64,000 bases of DNA from Mesorhizobium sp. M1E.F.Ca.ET.045.02.1.1 (lineage in GTDB: Bacteria > Pseudomonadota > Alphaproteobacteria > Rhizobiales > Rhizobiaceae), in assembly GCF_003952485.1 (NCBI RefSeq), contig NZ_CP034447.1, positions 6,338,501 through 6,402,500 of the forward strand. The letters run 5' to 3'. Below are positions 26,276 to 33,623 of this stretch, in pieces. Every line of letters begins with the position of its first letter. Positions within the stretch are counted from its first letter, which is position 1. The position numbers and the translations under genes were made by a program. The notes beneath the pieces are model-generated. The model was not told where the DNA came from. It did not search any database and saw only the letters and a program-made list of their open reading frames with translations.

Positions 26276-26829
26276 CCGACATCCCAAACCGGCGCACGGT
26301 TGTTCTAAGCGTGTTCGGCGTCGCCGCGGCCGCAGGACTTTTCGAGCTGCCGGAACCGGCAATCGCTGCCGAGGATCCGGAATTGGCAAGGCGTTTCAAG
26401 GAGCTCAGCGAGAGCGGCAACAGCACCTGCTCGGCCAAGTTCACGGATTCGATCGCGACCATGCCGGCGACGGCTCGCATCAAGGGCTCGTGCTGCAGCC
26501 CGATGGAACTGAAGCGCTATGGCGAGCAGGTGAGAGGGCTCGCCAAGTACCGCGCCATCCCGATGATCCCCGGCGATCCTTACGACATTGCTGTGGCGAC
26601 GGCGCAGCAGATGATGCCGTACTACGATCTGAAGCTCACCGGAGACGAGCAGAAGGCCTATGACTACGCGATGGCCAATTCCGAGGAGAAAGGTCCCTGC
26701 TGCTGTCCTTGCTGGCGATGGAAGGTGTATGGCGGACTGGCGAAATACCTGATCCACGAGCACCGCTTCACCGGCGAGCAGATCGTTGATGTGTGGGACC
26801 TTTCGGACGGCTGCGGCGGAGACGCTTGA
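26272..26829 (+). CDS. Cysteine-rich exported protein of unknown function
   Basis: A 185-residue protein coupled to the DsbA-like gene by an ATGA overlap. Residues 7-32 (RRTVVLSVFGVAAAAGLFELPEPAIAA) look like a Tat signal peptide. The mature part has about nine Cys: STCSAK, KGSCCSPM, GPCCCPCWRWKVYGGLAKYL and a late DGCGGD. The CCCxC cluster followed by WRWKVYGGLAKYLI is distinctive, and I do not recognise a named family. Its coupling to a disulfide enzyme and its place in a copper operon suggest a periplasmic metal-binding protein whose thiols are handled by the DsbA-like partner. That is inference. Confidence 0.7.
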   Translation: MTDIPNRRTVVLSVFGVAAAAGLFELPEPAIAAEDPELARRFKELSESGNSTCSAKFTDSIATMPATARIKGSCCSPMELKRYGEQVRGLAKYRAIPMIPGDPYDIAVATAQQMMPYYDLKLTGDEQKAYDYAMANSEEKGPCCCPCWRWKVYGGLAKYLIHEHRFTGEQIVDVWDLSDGCGGDA

Positions 26830-26893
26830 TCTCCCTTGCCGCAAGCCCTCGCCTGGCGAGTGCAGGCGGACCTGCGGCCCTGCCCTAAAGGGC

Positions 26894-26924
26894 TTGACCT
26901 TCCAGTCACTGGAACCCCTAACGT
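26894..26924 (+). promoter_or_regulatory. CueR/HmrR-type copper-responsive promoter (19-bp spacer)
   Basis: TTGACC (-35, 26894-26899) and TAACGT (-10, 26919-26924) are separated by exactly 19 bp, the over-long spacer used by MerR-family activators. The spacer holds the dyad CCTTCCAGTCACTGGAACCC, which closely matches CueR/HmrR operators (ACCTTCC..GGAAGGT). It lies 54 bp upstream of the second multicopper oxidase gene. No cueR/hmrR gene is in the window. This is the best-formed promoter here. Confidence 0.85.
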
Positions 26925-26977
26925 GAGCAGAAGGTCGCTAGCGGCGCGCCTTCCCAATCACGATCGAGGAGAAAAAG

Positions 26978-28504
26978 ATGCATCGACGCGGTTTTCTGGC
27001 GGCAGGCCTGGCAACGGTTCTGTCAGGTTCTCGCGCGCTGGCGCAGATGAAGATGGACGGCATGTCGAACATGGATTCCATGCCCGGCATGGACATGGGC
27101 GGCCATGCGGGCCATGACATGGGCGCCATGGGCCAGGGTCCCGTGGCGCTACCCGAGGGTCAGCCCTTGCGCGAATTGCCGCTGCTTGCCAACGAGGCCA
27201 GCCGGTCCGGCCTGTTCAAGGCGAGACTGACGGCGGAGCCCGCCACCGTGCGCTTTGCCGCGGACCGGGACACGCCGATCCTTGCCTATAACGGCACGAG
27301 CCCCGGCCCGTTGATCGAAGCCTATGAGGGTGACCGCGTCGAGATCGCTTTCGCCAACCGGATCGAGGGTGAGCAAAGCACGATCCACTGGCACGGCATG
27401 CCGGTGCCCGCCGACCAGGACGGCAATCCGATGGACCCGGTGGCGGCAGGCGCGGACCGCGTCTATGCCTTCGAGCTGCCCGAAGGCAGCGCCGGCTCCT
27501 ACTGGTACCACCCGCATCCGCATGGCCGCACGGCCGAGCAGGTCTATCGCGGCCTTGCCGGCGCCTTCGTCGTCAAGGCGAAGGCCGATCCCGTTCCGGC
27601 GGTCTATGGCGACACGGTGCTTATGTTCACCGACCTTCGCCTGGCCGCCGACGGCTCGATGCCCGACAGCACCATGGCCGACCAGATGAACGGCCGCGTC
27701 GGCGACCATGTGCTGGTCAACGGCCAGAAGAACCCGCGACTCGCCGTGGCGATGGGCGCGAAGCGGCGCCTGCGGCTCTACAACGCCACCAATGCGCGCT
27801 TCCTGAGGCTTGCCTTCGACGGCGCGGCGATGACGATCATCGGCACAGACGGCGGCCTGCTGGAGAAGCCGGTTGCAGCCAACGAGATCATGCTCAGCCC
27901 GGCCGAGCGCGTCGAATTGGTCGTCGCCTTCGACAGGCCGGGCGCCGCAACGCTCACCACGCTTGACTACGACCGCGGCTGGATGGGCGCCGGCCGGCCG
28001 GCGGACGCCGGGCTGACGCTGCTCACCGCCGACGTAGCGGAAACGCCGGGAGAAGCGATGCCGCCGCTGCCCGAGCGGCTCAGGCCAATCGCGCCGCTTG
28101 GGCAGCCCGCGGTCAGCCGCCGTCTCGTCTTCACCGAGACCATGGCGATGAACGCCACTAGCATGGAGATGGGCTTCCTGATCAACGGCAAGGCCTTCGA
28201 TATGGAGCGCGTCGACATCGTCGCCCGGGCCGGCGAGACCGAGCTCTGGGAAATCGTCAACCAGGCCGACATGGACCATCCGTTCCACCTCCATGGCACG
28301 CAGTTCCAGGTGGTCGAGCACGAGCGCGACGGCAAGGTCTCGAAGCCGCCCTATCGGGCATGGAAGGACACCGTCAACGTGGCGCGCGGCGAGACGGTGC
28401 GGCTCTTGTTGCGCCAGGAGCGGCCAGGCGCGCGCATGTATCACTGCCACATCCTCGAGCATGAGCAGCTCGGCATGATGGGCATTGTCGACGTGCAGGC
28501 ATGA
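26978..28504 (+). CDS. Multicopper oxidase, Tat-exported, CueO/CopA-like (second copy)
   Basis: A 508-residue periplasmic oxidase with a Tat signal (MHRRGFLAAGLATVLSGSRA) and an N-terminal Met/His-rich tract (MKMDGMSNMDSMPGMDMGGH). Copper ligands: TIHWHGMPVP, YWYHPHPHGRTAEQ, HPFHLHGTQFQV and MYHCHILEHEQLGMMG. The Met-rich tract and ligand pattern point to cuprous oxidase activity that detoxifies Cu(I). AGGAG lies just upstream of ATG 26978, and a CueR-type promoter precedes it, so induction by copper is expected. It is translationally coupled to the cytochrome gene by an ATGA. It differs from the first oxidase (22247) in linker and Met-rich region positions, so the two are not a recent duplication. 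Confidence 0.94.
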   Translation: MHRRGFLAAGLATVLSGSRALAQMKMDGMSNMDSMPGMDMGGHAGHDMGAMGQGPVALPEGQPLRELPLLANEASRSGLFKARLTAEPATVRFAADRDTPILAYNGTSPGPLIEAYEGDRVEIAFANRIEGEQSTIHWHGMPVPADQDGNPMDPVAAGADRVYAFELPEGSAGSYWYHPHPHGRTAEQVYRGLAGAFVVKAKADPVPAVYGDTVLMFTDLRLAADGSMPDSTMADQMNGRVGDHVLVNGQKNPRLAVAMGAKRRLRLYNATNARFLRLAFDGAAMTIIGTDGGLLEKPVAANEIMLSPAERVELVVAFDRPGAATLTTLDYDRGWMGAGRPADAGLTLLTADVAETPGEAMPPLPERLRPIAPLGQPAVSRRLVFTETMAMNATSMEMGFLINGKAFDMERVDIVARAGETELWEIVNQADMDHPFHLHGTQFQVVEHERDGKVSKPPYRAWKDTVNVARGETVRLLLRQERPGARMYHCHILEHEQLGMMGIVDVQA

Positions 28505-29064
28505 GGTTCCGCGTCGTCCTTGGGGCGGCGATGCTTGCGCTCGCCGGCCCGCTGATCTTTGCCCCGTCGCTGGCAGCCGGTCCGGGCGATCCCATCGTCA
28601 AGGCGCGCCAGGGCTCGATGAAGGAGATGGCGGCGGCAGCCAAGGCCATCGTGGAGATGTTCGACGGCAGGCGCGCCTATGAGCCGGCAGCTTTCAGGGC
28701 GGCGGCGGGCACGCTCAGCGCCCGCGCCGGCCCTGCCCTGATCGCCGAATTCCCCGCCGGCTCGCTGGGCGCGCCGTCAAGCGCCAAACCGGAGATCGAC
28801 CAGGCCAGGCCGGAGTTCGAGGCGCTCGCCCGCCATATCGGCCGGCTCGCCGACGCGCTTGACGCCAAGGCCGAGAAAGCGCCGGCCGAGATCACCGCCG
28901 ACATGCGGATGGCCGGCCCGCCGATGGATGGCGGCAGCCTGCTCGGCAAGCGCCCGGGCGCGGCGCAAGCAGATCCCGCCGGAATGCCGGCCGAGCATAT
29001 CCTGCACCTCATCCTGCAGGACTGTTCGAGCTGCCATTCGAAATTCCGGCAAAAGACGGAGTGA
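28501..29064 (+). CDS. Cytochrome c (c'-like, single C-terminal haem)
   Basis: A 187-residue exported protein overlapping the multicopper oxidase stop (ATGA). The signal peptide ends near SLAAG. The helical body includes VKARQGSMKEMAAAAKAIVEMFDG and the haem site is close to the C-terminus, LQDCSSCHSKFRQKTE (CSSCH), the arrangement of cytochrome c' and c-556 proteins. A Met/Gly-rich insert (MRMAGPPMDGGSLLGKRPGA) precedes the haem helix. As the coupled partner of the oxidase it may pass electrons to or from it; that role is inferred from position only. Confidence 0.87.
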   Translation: MRFRVVLGAAMLALAGPLIFAPSLAAGPGDPIVKARQGSMKEMAAAAKAIVEMFDGRRAYEPAAFRAAAGTLSARAGPALIAEFPAGSLGAPSSAKPEIDQARPEFEALARHIGRLADALDAKAEKAPAEITADMRMAGPPMDGGSLLGKRPGAAQADPAGMPAEHILHLILQDCSSCHSKFRQKTE

Positions 29065-29123
29065 AAAAACTGCCCTGAGCAGTCCGGTCAAGCAAGCACT
29101 CTTCTGCACAATAAAATCAGCTT

Positions 29124-29140
29124 GTGCTAATATATAGCAC
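29124..29140. promoter_or_regulatory. Inverted repeat GTGCTA-N5-TAGCAC upstream of the cupin-like gene
   Basis: GTGCTAATATATAGCAC is a 6-bp perfect inverted repeat around an AT-rich centre, 41 bp upstream of the ATG at 29181. The TATATA core could be a -10 region covered by an operator. No cognate regulator is nearby. Confidence 0.4.
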
Positions 29141-29180
29141 GCCATGCTCATCCGTGCATGACAGGTTTAGGGAGGATGCG

Positions 29181-29603
29181 ATGAAAACGATGAATCGCAG
29201 ATCTGCAATTGCTCTCGGCGTGACGGCTGCCGCAGTGGCGCCCCTGTTCACGACGGCGGCATTCGCGAAAGCGAAGAAATACGGTCCGAAGGAAGGCAAG
29301 GAAATAGCGCCCGGCGTCAGGATGATCGAAGTCGGCACCGGCAATTCCGACATTCCCGCCTATAAGAGTATCGCAATTGTCGACGTGGTGTTCCAGCCCG
29401 GGGCGCACGCACCTCAAAGCGTGATGCCTAACGACATGGTGTGCACGATTACTTCCGGCGCATTCACCATCAAGAAGGTAGACAAGGAGTTCAAGCTCAA
29501 GGTCGGCGACGTGTACACCTGCTCCAAGGGCAAGACCGACGAGGCGACGAACACAAGCAAGGAGGTCGGCGTCCATCGCATCGCCATGCTGATCCCCGCG
29601 TAA
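29181..29603 (+). CDS. Cupin-like exported protein
   Basis: A 140-residue protein from ATG 29181, preceded by GGGAGGATGCG; an upstream in-frame start at 29124 would overlap the inverted repeat and is less likely. It carries a Tat-type signal (NRRSAIALGVTAAAVAPLFTTAAFA). The mature domain follows small cupin order: IAIVDVVFQPGAHAPQSVMPNDMVCTITSGAFTIKK and LKVGDVYTCSKGKTDEATN, but the usual metal-binding His residues are mostly absent. The gene is downstream of the copper oxidase operon in the same direction and probably has its own promoter. Function is unknown. Confidence 0.7.
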   Translation: MKTMNRRSAIALGVTAAAVAPLFTTAAFAKAKKYGPKEGKEIAPGVRMIEVGTGNSDIPAYKSIAIVDVVFQPGAHAPQSVMPNDMVCTITSGAFTIKKVDKEFKLKVGDVYTCSKGKTDEATNTSKEVGVHRIAMLIPA

Positions 29604-29659
29604 AAGAAGGAGCGGTGCGGCGTCCGGGTCGGATCACCGAACCGCACCAATCATTTTTC

Positions 29660-29682
29660 GCGCAATTCCGGACGGACAACCT
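29660..29682. repeat. Short intergenic repeat, family C (partial copy)
   Basis: GCGCAATTCCGGACGGACAA is the left half of the family C element; the right half (CTTTTCCTGGAAT in full copies) is missing. It lies between convergent genes. Confidence 0.5.
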
Positions 29683-29760
29683 TGGTGACCTGCCAAGACT
29701 GGCCCGGAGGGCGACGTCATGGCTCGTAAGGCCTGTGGAGTCGGCTGCGCCTCGGCGCGC

Positions 29761-30243
29761 TCAGCCGGCCATGTGACGGCGCACCGCCTGCCACTCCTGC
29801 CAGATCAGCCACATGACGATCGCATCGAAGACGGTCAGCACAAGCAGGCCTGGCGAGTGCATGTAGGAATAGCGATAGACCTGGTAGACCATGAAGGCGC
29901 CGAGCGCGGCGAGCGAGGCCGGGTAGGACCATAGCTTGCCGCGCAGCAGGCCGATGACCAGAAGCAGCTTAATCAGGCCGTGGCTGAGCAGGTAGAAAGC
30001 GTAGAACTGTTTGCTCGCGACGGAGAACTGGCTTGCCATCTGCGACAGATAGCCAGCTATGAAATCGTTCGGGTCTTCGATCAACTCTTCCTGGGTGAGG
30101 GCATTGACCCACGAGGCGATGGTGTCGGTGGTGACGACATAGAGCAGGATGCCGCCGATGCATTCGATCAGCGCATGCGCGCCCTTCAACCACACGCCGA
30201 TTTCGAAAAGCTGATGAATGCGACGCTCATCGACCGGCTTCAA
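29761..30243 (-). CDS. DUF2127 membrane protein
   Basis: About 160 residues with four predicted membrane helices: ALIECIGGILLYVVTT, FYAFYLLSHGLIKLLLVIGLL, YPASLAALGAFMVYQVYRYSY and LLVLTVFDAIVMWLIWQEW. The start RRIHQLFEIGVWLKGAHALIE is typical of DUF2127. No ATG is available: I prefer TTG 30243, which has GAGGG seven bases upstream; a TTG at 30267 is the alternative but would leave only 14 bp to the divergent PAP2 gene. Function is unknown. It is divergent from PAP2 at 30282, so the two may be controlled together. Confidence 0.82.
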   Translation of the reverse strand: MKPVDERRIHQLFEIGVWLKGAHALIECIGGILLYVVTTDTIASWVNALTQEELIEDPNDFIAGYLSQMASQFSVASKQFYAFYLLSHGLIKLLLVIGLLRGKLWSYPASLAALGAFMVYQVYRYSYMHSPGLLVLTVFDAIVMWLIWQEWQAVRRHMAG

Positions 30244-30281
30244 GACCCAGCCCTCACAACAACCCAAGGAAATCAGATCGC

Positions 30282-30824
30282 ATGGATGCAGCCTTAACCC
30301 ACTGGATCAATGCCGCAGCCGGCATCAACCCGCTCCTTGATAGGACAATGATCGCGATCTCACAAATCGGCGTGCCGCTGATGGTGATCGCGGTCGCCCT
30401 GCAATGGTGGTCGAGGACCGATCGTGCCCATGTGCGCCATGCCTGCCTTTCCGCCGGCCTCTCCTTCCTGCTCGGGCTGGCTCTCAACCAGGCAATCCTG
30501 CTGTTCGTCCACCGGATCAGGCCCTACGACGCCGGCGTCACGCATCTGTTGATCGCGCCCAGCGCCGATTGGTCGTTCCCGTCCGACCACGCGACCGCCA
30601 GCATGGCCATCGTTGCCGCCTTCGCCATGCAGGCGCTGCCGCGCCGCACTCTTGCCTTCTTCATCATGGCGCTGCTGATTTGCTGGTCGCGGCTGCACAT
30701 CGGCATCCATTATGCCGGCGACATCGTCGGCGGTGCTGCTACCGGGGCCGCCGCCGCCCTGGCGGTGCGGCTTGGATATCGCGAAAATTCGCGGCTGGAT
30801 GCCTTCGCCACGAGTATCCTTTAG
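30282..30824 (+). CDS. PAP2-family membrane phosphatase
   Basis: A 180-residue integral membrane phosphatase. The three catalytic segments are visible: HRIRPYDAG (a shortened KxxxxxxRP motif), PSDHATASM (PSGH-type, here PSDH) and SRLHIGIHYAGDIVGG (SRxxxxxHxxxD). These carry the nucleophilic His and the phosphate-binding Arg residues. Members act on undecaprenyl diphosphate or lipid phosphates at the periplasmic face. AAGGAAATC precedes the ATG at 30282. It ends 4 bp inside the convergent YqaA-like gene. Confidence 0.88.
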   Translation: MDAALTHWINAAAGINPLLDRTMIAISQIGVPLMVIAVALQWWSRTDRAHVRHACLSAGLSFLLGLALNQAILLFVHRIRPYDAGVTHLLIAPSADWSFPSDHATASMAIVAAFAMQALPRRTLAFFIMALLICWSRLHIGIHYAGDIVGGAATGAAAALAVRLGYRENSRLDAFATSIL

Positions 30825-31258
30825 AGGCCGAGCGTAGCGGCCGCCAGCGCCAGGTATCGGCCAGCCTTGGCGATGGTGACGATGGCGAGAAAGCTCCATA
30901 GGGGCTCGCGCAATACGCCGGCCATCACCGTCAGCGGATCGCCGATAACCGGAGCCCAGCTCAGCAGCAGGCTCCATCTTCCGTAACGGTGGTAGCGCGC
31001 CGCCGCGCGGTCGAGTGCGGCAGGCTTTGCTGGGAACCATTTGCGGTCGCGGAATCTATCGATACCGCAGCCCAGTAGCCAGTTGACCGCCGAGCCCAGC
31101 ACATTTCCGATCGTCGCGACCAGAACCAGCGCGGCCGGCGAATGGGTCCCGGCCAAGAGCAGGCCGACCAGCACCGCTTCCGACTGCAGCGGCAGGATGG
31201 TCGCGGCGACGAAGGCGGCTAGGAAGAGTCCGCCGAAGGCGGCAAGGTCACCAAGCAT
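30821..31258 (-). CDS. YqaA-like small DedA-type membrane protein
   Basis: A 145-residue membrane protein related to YqaA and the DedA/SNARE-associated group. It starts LGDLAAFGGLFLAAFVAATILPLQSEAVLVGLLLAG and contains ATIGNVLGSAVNWLLGCGID and LLSWAPVIGDPLTVMAGVLR, with the conserved helix-breaking GD-P. DedA-superfamily proteins are associated with lipid carrier recycling, which is of interest beside a PAP2 phosphatase, but no joint function is shown. The 3' ends of the two genes overlap by 4 bp. Confidence 0.83.
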   Translation of the reverse strand: MLGDLAAFGGLFLAAFVAATILPLQSEAVLVGLLLAGTHSPAALVLVATIGNVLGSAVNWLLGCGIDRFRDRKWFPAKPAALDRAAARYHRYGRWSLLLSWAPVIGDPLTVMAGVLREPLWSFLAIVTIAKAGRYLALAAATLGL

Positions 31259-31390
31259 TGCGGCCCGTCAATTCGCCCTTTGGTCATTTCGGATACCGAT
31301 CATCGACGACTTGGGTCTTAGAGGCCAGCGCCTCACCGCGATTTTGAGCGGCGAGCATCACAAAAGTGACGTTCTGGCCACGCTATATGC

Positions 31391-31498
31391 TAAAGCGCGT
31401 CGCGTCGAAACGGATTCGAGCGACGCGCTTTAAATCTTTGTTTTTATGCATGTCGTTTTCCCAAAACCGCTACACACGTTTGGGCGACATGCATTAGG
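31391..31498. repeat. Composite palindromic repeat, family D (copy 1)
   Basis: Two hairpins in a row. The first has arms AAAGCGCGTCG and CGACGCGCTTT around CGTCGAAACGGATTCGAG; the second has arms TGCATGTCG and CGACATGCA around TTTTCCCAAAACCGCTACAC. The same two-part layout occurs at 44909. This type of short palindrome is widespread between rhizobial genes. It lies between the YqaA-like gene and the small plus-strand gene at 31528. Confidence 0.8.
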
Positions 31499-31527
31499 CT
31501 CATGCAGCCAGGACAGGGTTCATTGTT

Positions 31528-31761
31528 ATGGATGCGAGCGAACTGCAGGCCATAGGCGATACGCTGATGCGCCTCGTCACCCCCGACATGACACCGAAGG
31601 ACCTGGTCAAAGCCGTCCGCAAGGTGCATCCCGGCGCCAAGAAGAAGGACATCGCCCGCGCCGCCTTCCACGCCATCATCGCCAATGCCGACCAGGACCT
31701 CGGCAAATCGAGGAACCTGCAGGCCTTTGCGCTTGCCGAACGCACCCGTCAGGCGGAATAG
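31528..31761 (+). CDS. Small conserved hypothetical protein
   Basis: A 77-residue basic, helical protein (MDASELQAIGDTLMRLVTPDMTPKDLVKAVRKVHPGAKKKDIARAAFHAIIANAD..). No signal peptide, membrane segment or Cys. The pattern suggests two or three helices with a conserved KxxxRAAFxAII segment. I do not recognise a named family. It stands alone after repeat D, and coding-like composition is its main support. Confidence 0.65.
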   Translation: MDASELQAIGDTLMRLVTPDMTPKDLVKAVRKVHPGAKKKDIARAAFHAIIANADQDLGKSRNLQAFALAERTRQAE

Positions 31762-31867
31762 CGACTACCGGCGATAGCTACAAATCGCACGATCGAATTG
31801 TGAGAAAATTAATTAGCTATTTCTAATATTATGGGTCACCCGGCAACAAATCGCGGTGACGGACCCC

Positions 31868-32014
31868 ATGACAAAGAACCTCGGCAACGCCAAGCCCAAT
31901 GCTCCAGCGAGAGAGGTAAAACCTTCGCCGCTCGGCAGGATCGCGCCAGCGCTATTCCCGCTGATCGTCGTGGCGGTCGGCTATCTCGTCGGCAAGCAGT
32001 TCTTCGGCTTCTGA
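31868..32014 (+). CDS. Very small single-pass membrane protein
   Basis: A 48-residue frame from ATG 31868 to TGA 32012-32014. It has a polar, basic N-terminus (MTKNLGNAKPNAPAREVKPS), one membrane helix (ALFPLIVVAVGYLVGK) and a short end QFFGF. The clean split between charged head and helix is what real small membrane proteins look like, although no strong ribosome site precedes it. It could form a short transcript with the DHFR-like gene 95 bp downstream. Confidence 0.45.
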   Translation: MTKNLGNAKPNAPAREVKPSPLGRIAPALFPLIVVAVGYLVGKQFFGF

Positions 32015-32109
32015 TCCGAGCTCGCTTGCGGCTTCCTCCGCTCTCACGGCAAACTGGTTGCAAAATGCAATCATTTGTGCATTCTTGGGCCTGCGAAACG
32101 GAGGCGCCG

Positions 32110-32661
32110 ATGGCCAGGATCGTCTATTCCATGCTGATGTCGCTGGATGGCTATATTGCCGGGCCGGACGGCGACATCGACCTGCCGGTGCCCGAGGAAG
32201 AACTGCATCGGCATTTCAACGGGGAAATGTGGCGGACGGCGATCGCGCTCTGCGGGCGGCGCCTGTATGAGGCGATGCGCTTCTGGGACAGTCCGGAGCG
32301 GGAGGCCGGCGTCGAGGTCGAACGGGATTTCGCCCAAGCCTGGCGGAAGACGCCGAAGATCGTGTTTTCGACGACGCTCGGCGAGGTCGGTGCCAATGCC
32401 CGGCTGGCGGATGGCGACGCCGCGGCGGCGGCAAGATCCCTCAAGGCGGAAACGGATGGCGAGATAAGCGTCGGTGGCGCCGAATTGGCCGGGCATCTGT
32501 CACGCGCGGGCCTGATCGACGAGTACCGGCTCTATATGCACCCGGTCGTGCTGGGCGGCGGCAAGCCGTACTTCCAGCGTGGGCTGTCGCTCACGCTGAC
32601 GCCGCTCGGAACGCAGAGCCTTCCCCAGGGCGTGACGCTGCTGCGCTACGCGCCCGCCTGA
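32110..32661 (+). CDS. Dihydrofolate-reductase-fold (RibD C-terminal) family protein
   Basis: A 183-residue protein from ATG 32110 (GAGG upstream; the longer frame from 31831 overlaps the small membrane gene). It begins ARIVYSMLMSLDGYIAGPDGDIDLP, with the family's SLDGYIAGPDG turn, and ends LIDEYRLYMHPVVLGGGKPYF followed by a final beta strand. Same fold and probable NADPH use as the protein at 224-811. No regulator is adjacent. The substrate is unknown. Confidence 0.87.
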   Translation: MARIVYSMLMSLDGYIAGPDGDIDLPVPEEELHRHFNGEMWRTAIALCGRRLYEAMRFWDSPEREAGVEVERDFAQAWRKTPKIVFSTTLGEVGANARLADGDAAAAARSLKAETDGEISVGGAELAGHLSRAGLIDEYRLYMHPVVLGGGKPYFQRGLSLTLTPLGTQSLPQGVTLLRYAPA

Positions 32662-33328
32662 GCGAAGACCGACTGAGGCCAGCAGGGGCCCGCCGCTTCG
32701 GCCGTTTGCGCCGCTCCGGTTGCTTTGGTCTTAGGGCCTAGGTCGTTCTTGCCCTTGCATGAGCGCAAGCGCATGTTCGATGCAGCCGGCAGGCTCGCAA
32801 ACTCCGGTCAGGCCCGGCCGCCGAACCCAATACACCCCCCCAGGCTGCCGGGCCGCCCTAGCCTGTCCGTTTCGCCGCCGCCCCCCAGAGTGTCACGGCC
32901 GGTTCGCTGTCTCCTATCCGCTGCCGAGCGGGTAAGGATTTGCGACGAGGCAAAGCCCATGCATCGTATGCTTGCCGGCACGCCGATCGCTCGCCTCGCC
33001 GCCGGCCTCGACGTGACCAGTTCCCATCGGCGTGCCCGAGACCCTCGCGCTGCAGATCCGCTCAGACGCATTCGAAATGCACCGCCGCATCGTCTCGCAA
33101 ACCGAGCACCATATCGAAGTTGGATTCTGCTGAGGGGTTCCTTCAAGGTTTCGGCGCAGAGTTTTTATCCATTTTGGGTGGCCTTTGCGGGAAATCTATA
33201 TTTTCGACGTCAAGTCCACCCGAGCCCTGCGACTGCTATCCTGCTATGGCCAATGAACGAAAGCTTACGGCAACCCGTCGCAGGTTGTTCAAGGATGCAA
33301 TTCTTTGGGCATCGAGCTGGAGCTGCAC
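32662..33328. other. 667-bp region without a supported gene; possible gene remnant
   Basis: No convincing gene. Around 33032-33133 a short frame reads VPETLALQIRSDAFEMHRRI..IEVGFC and stops at TGA; its amino-acid pattern looks like the end of a real protein, but an in-frame TGA lies just upstream and no matching N-terminal part is found. It may be a decayed gene. The rest has no palindrome or promoter that I can defend. Confidence 0.35.
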
Positions 33329-33547
33329 ATGGTGACAGGCGAACCAGACAGTGTCCGCGTGAAATTCATCAATGGCCAATGGCTGGTGCGCATCGTCGAA
33401 GGCGGCAGGCTGACGCAGCAGCTATTCGATATCCACGCGGAAGCCGAAGCCTTCGCAGAGGAGGAGCGCCACCGGCTCGGGCTGCCCGGCGAGCCGCCGA
33501 CCGCGGAGCCGGTCGAGACAAGGCGACGCGGCGGGCGCGGGCGCTGA
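33329..33547 (+). CDS. Small conserved hypothetical protein
   Basis: A 72-residue protein from ATG 33329, with GGAG six bases upstream; a TTG at 33305 would add eight residues. It reads MVTGEPDSVRVKFINGQWLVRIVEGGRL.. then a helical Glu-rich segment (HAEAEAFAEEERHRLGLP) and an Arg-rich tail. Two or three strands plus one helix resembles small DUF2188-like beta-beta-alpha proteins, but I cannot assign the family. It is followed 76 bp later by the SRAP gene. Confidence 0.6.
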   Translation: MVTGEPDSVRVKFINGQWLVRIVEGGRLTQQLFDIHAEAEAFAEEERHRLGLPGEPPTAEPVETRRRGGRGR

Positions 33548-33623
33548 GCGGCGGTGCTATGCCCGGCAAGTTGCGCTCCGCGAAAAAATGCTGGAACAAT
33601 CGGCGGACAGAGAAACGCTGCCG

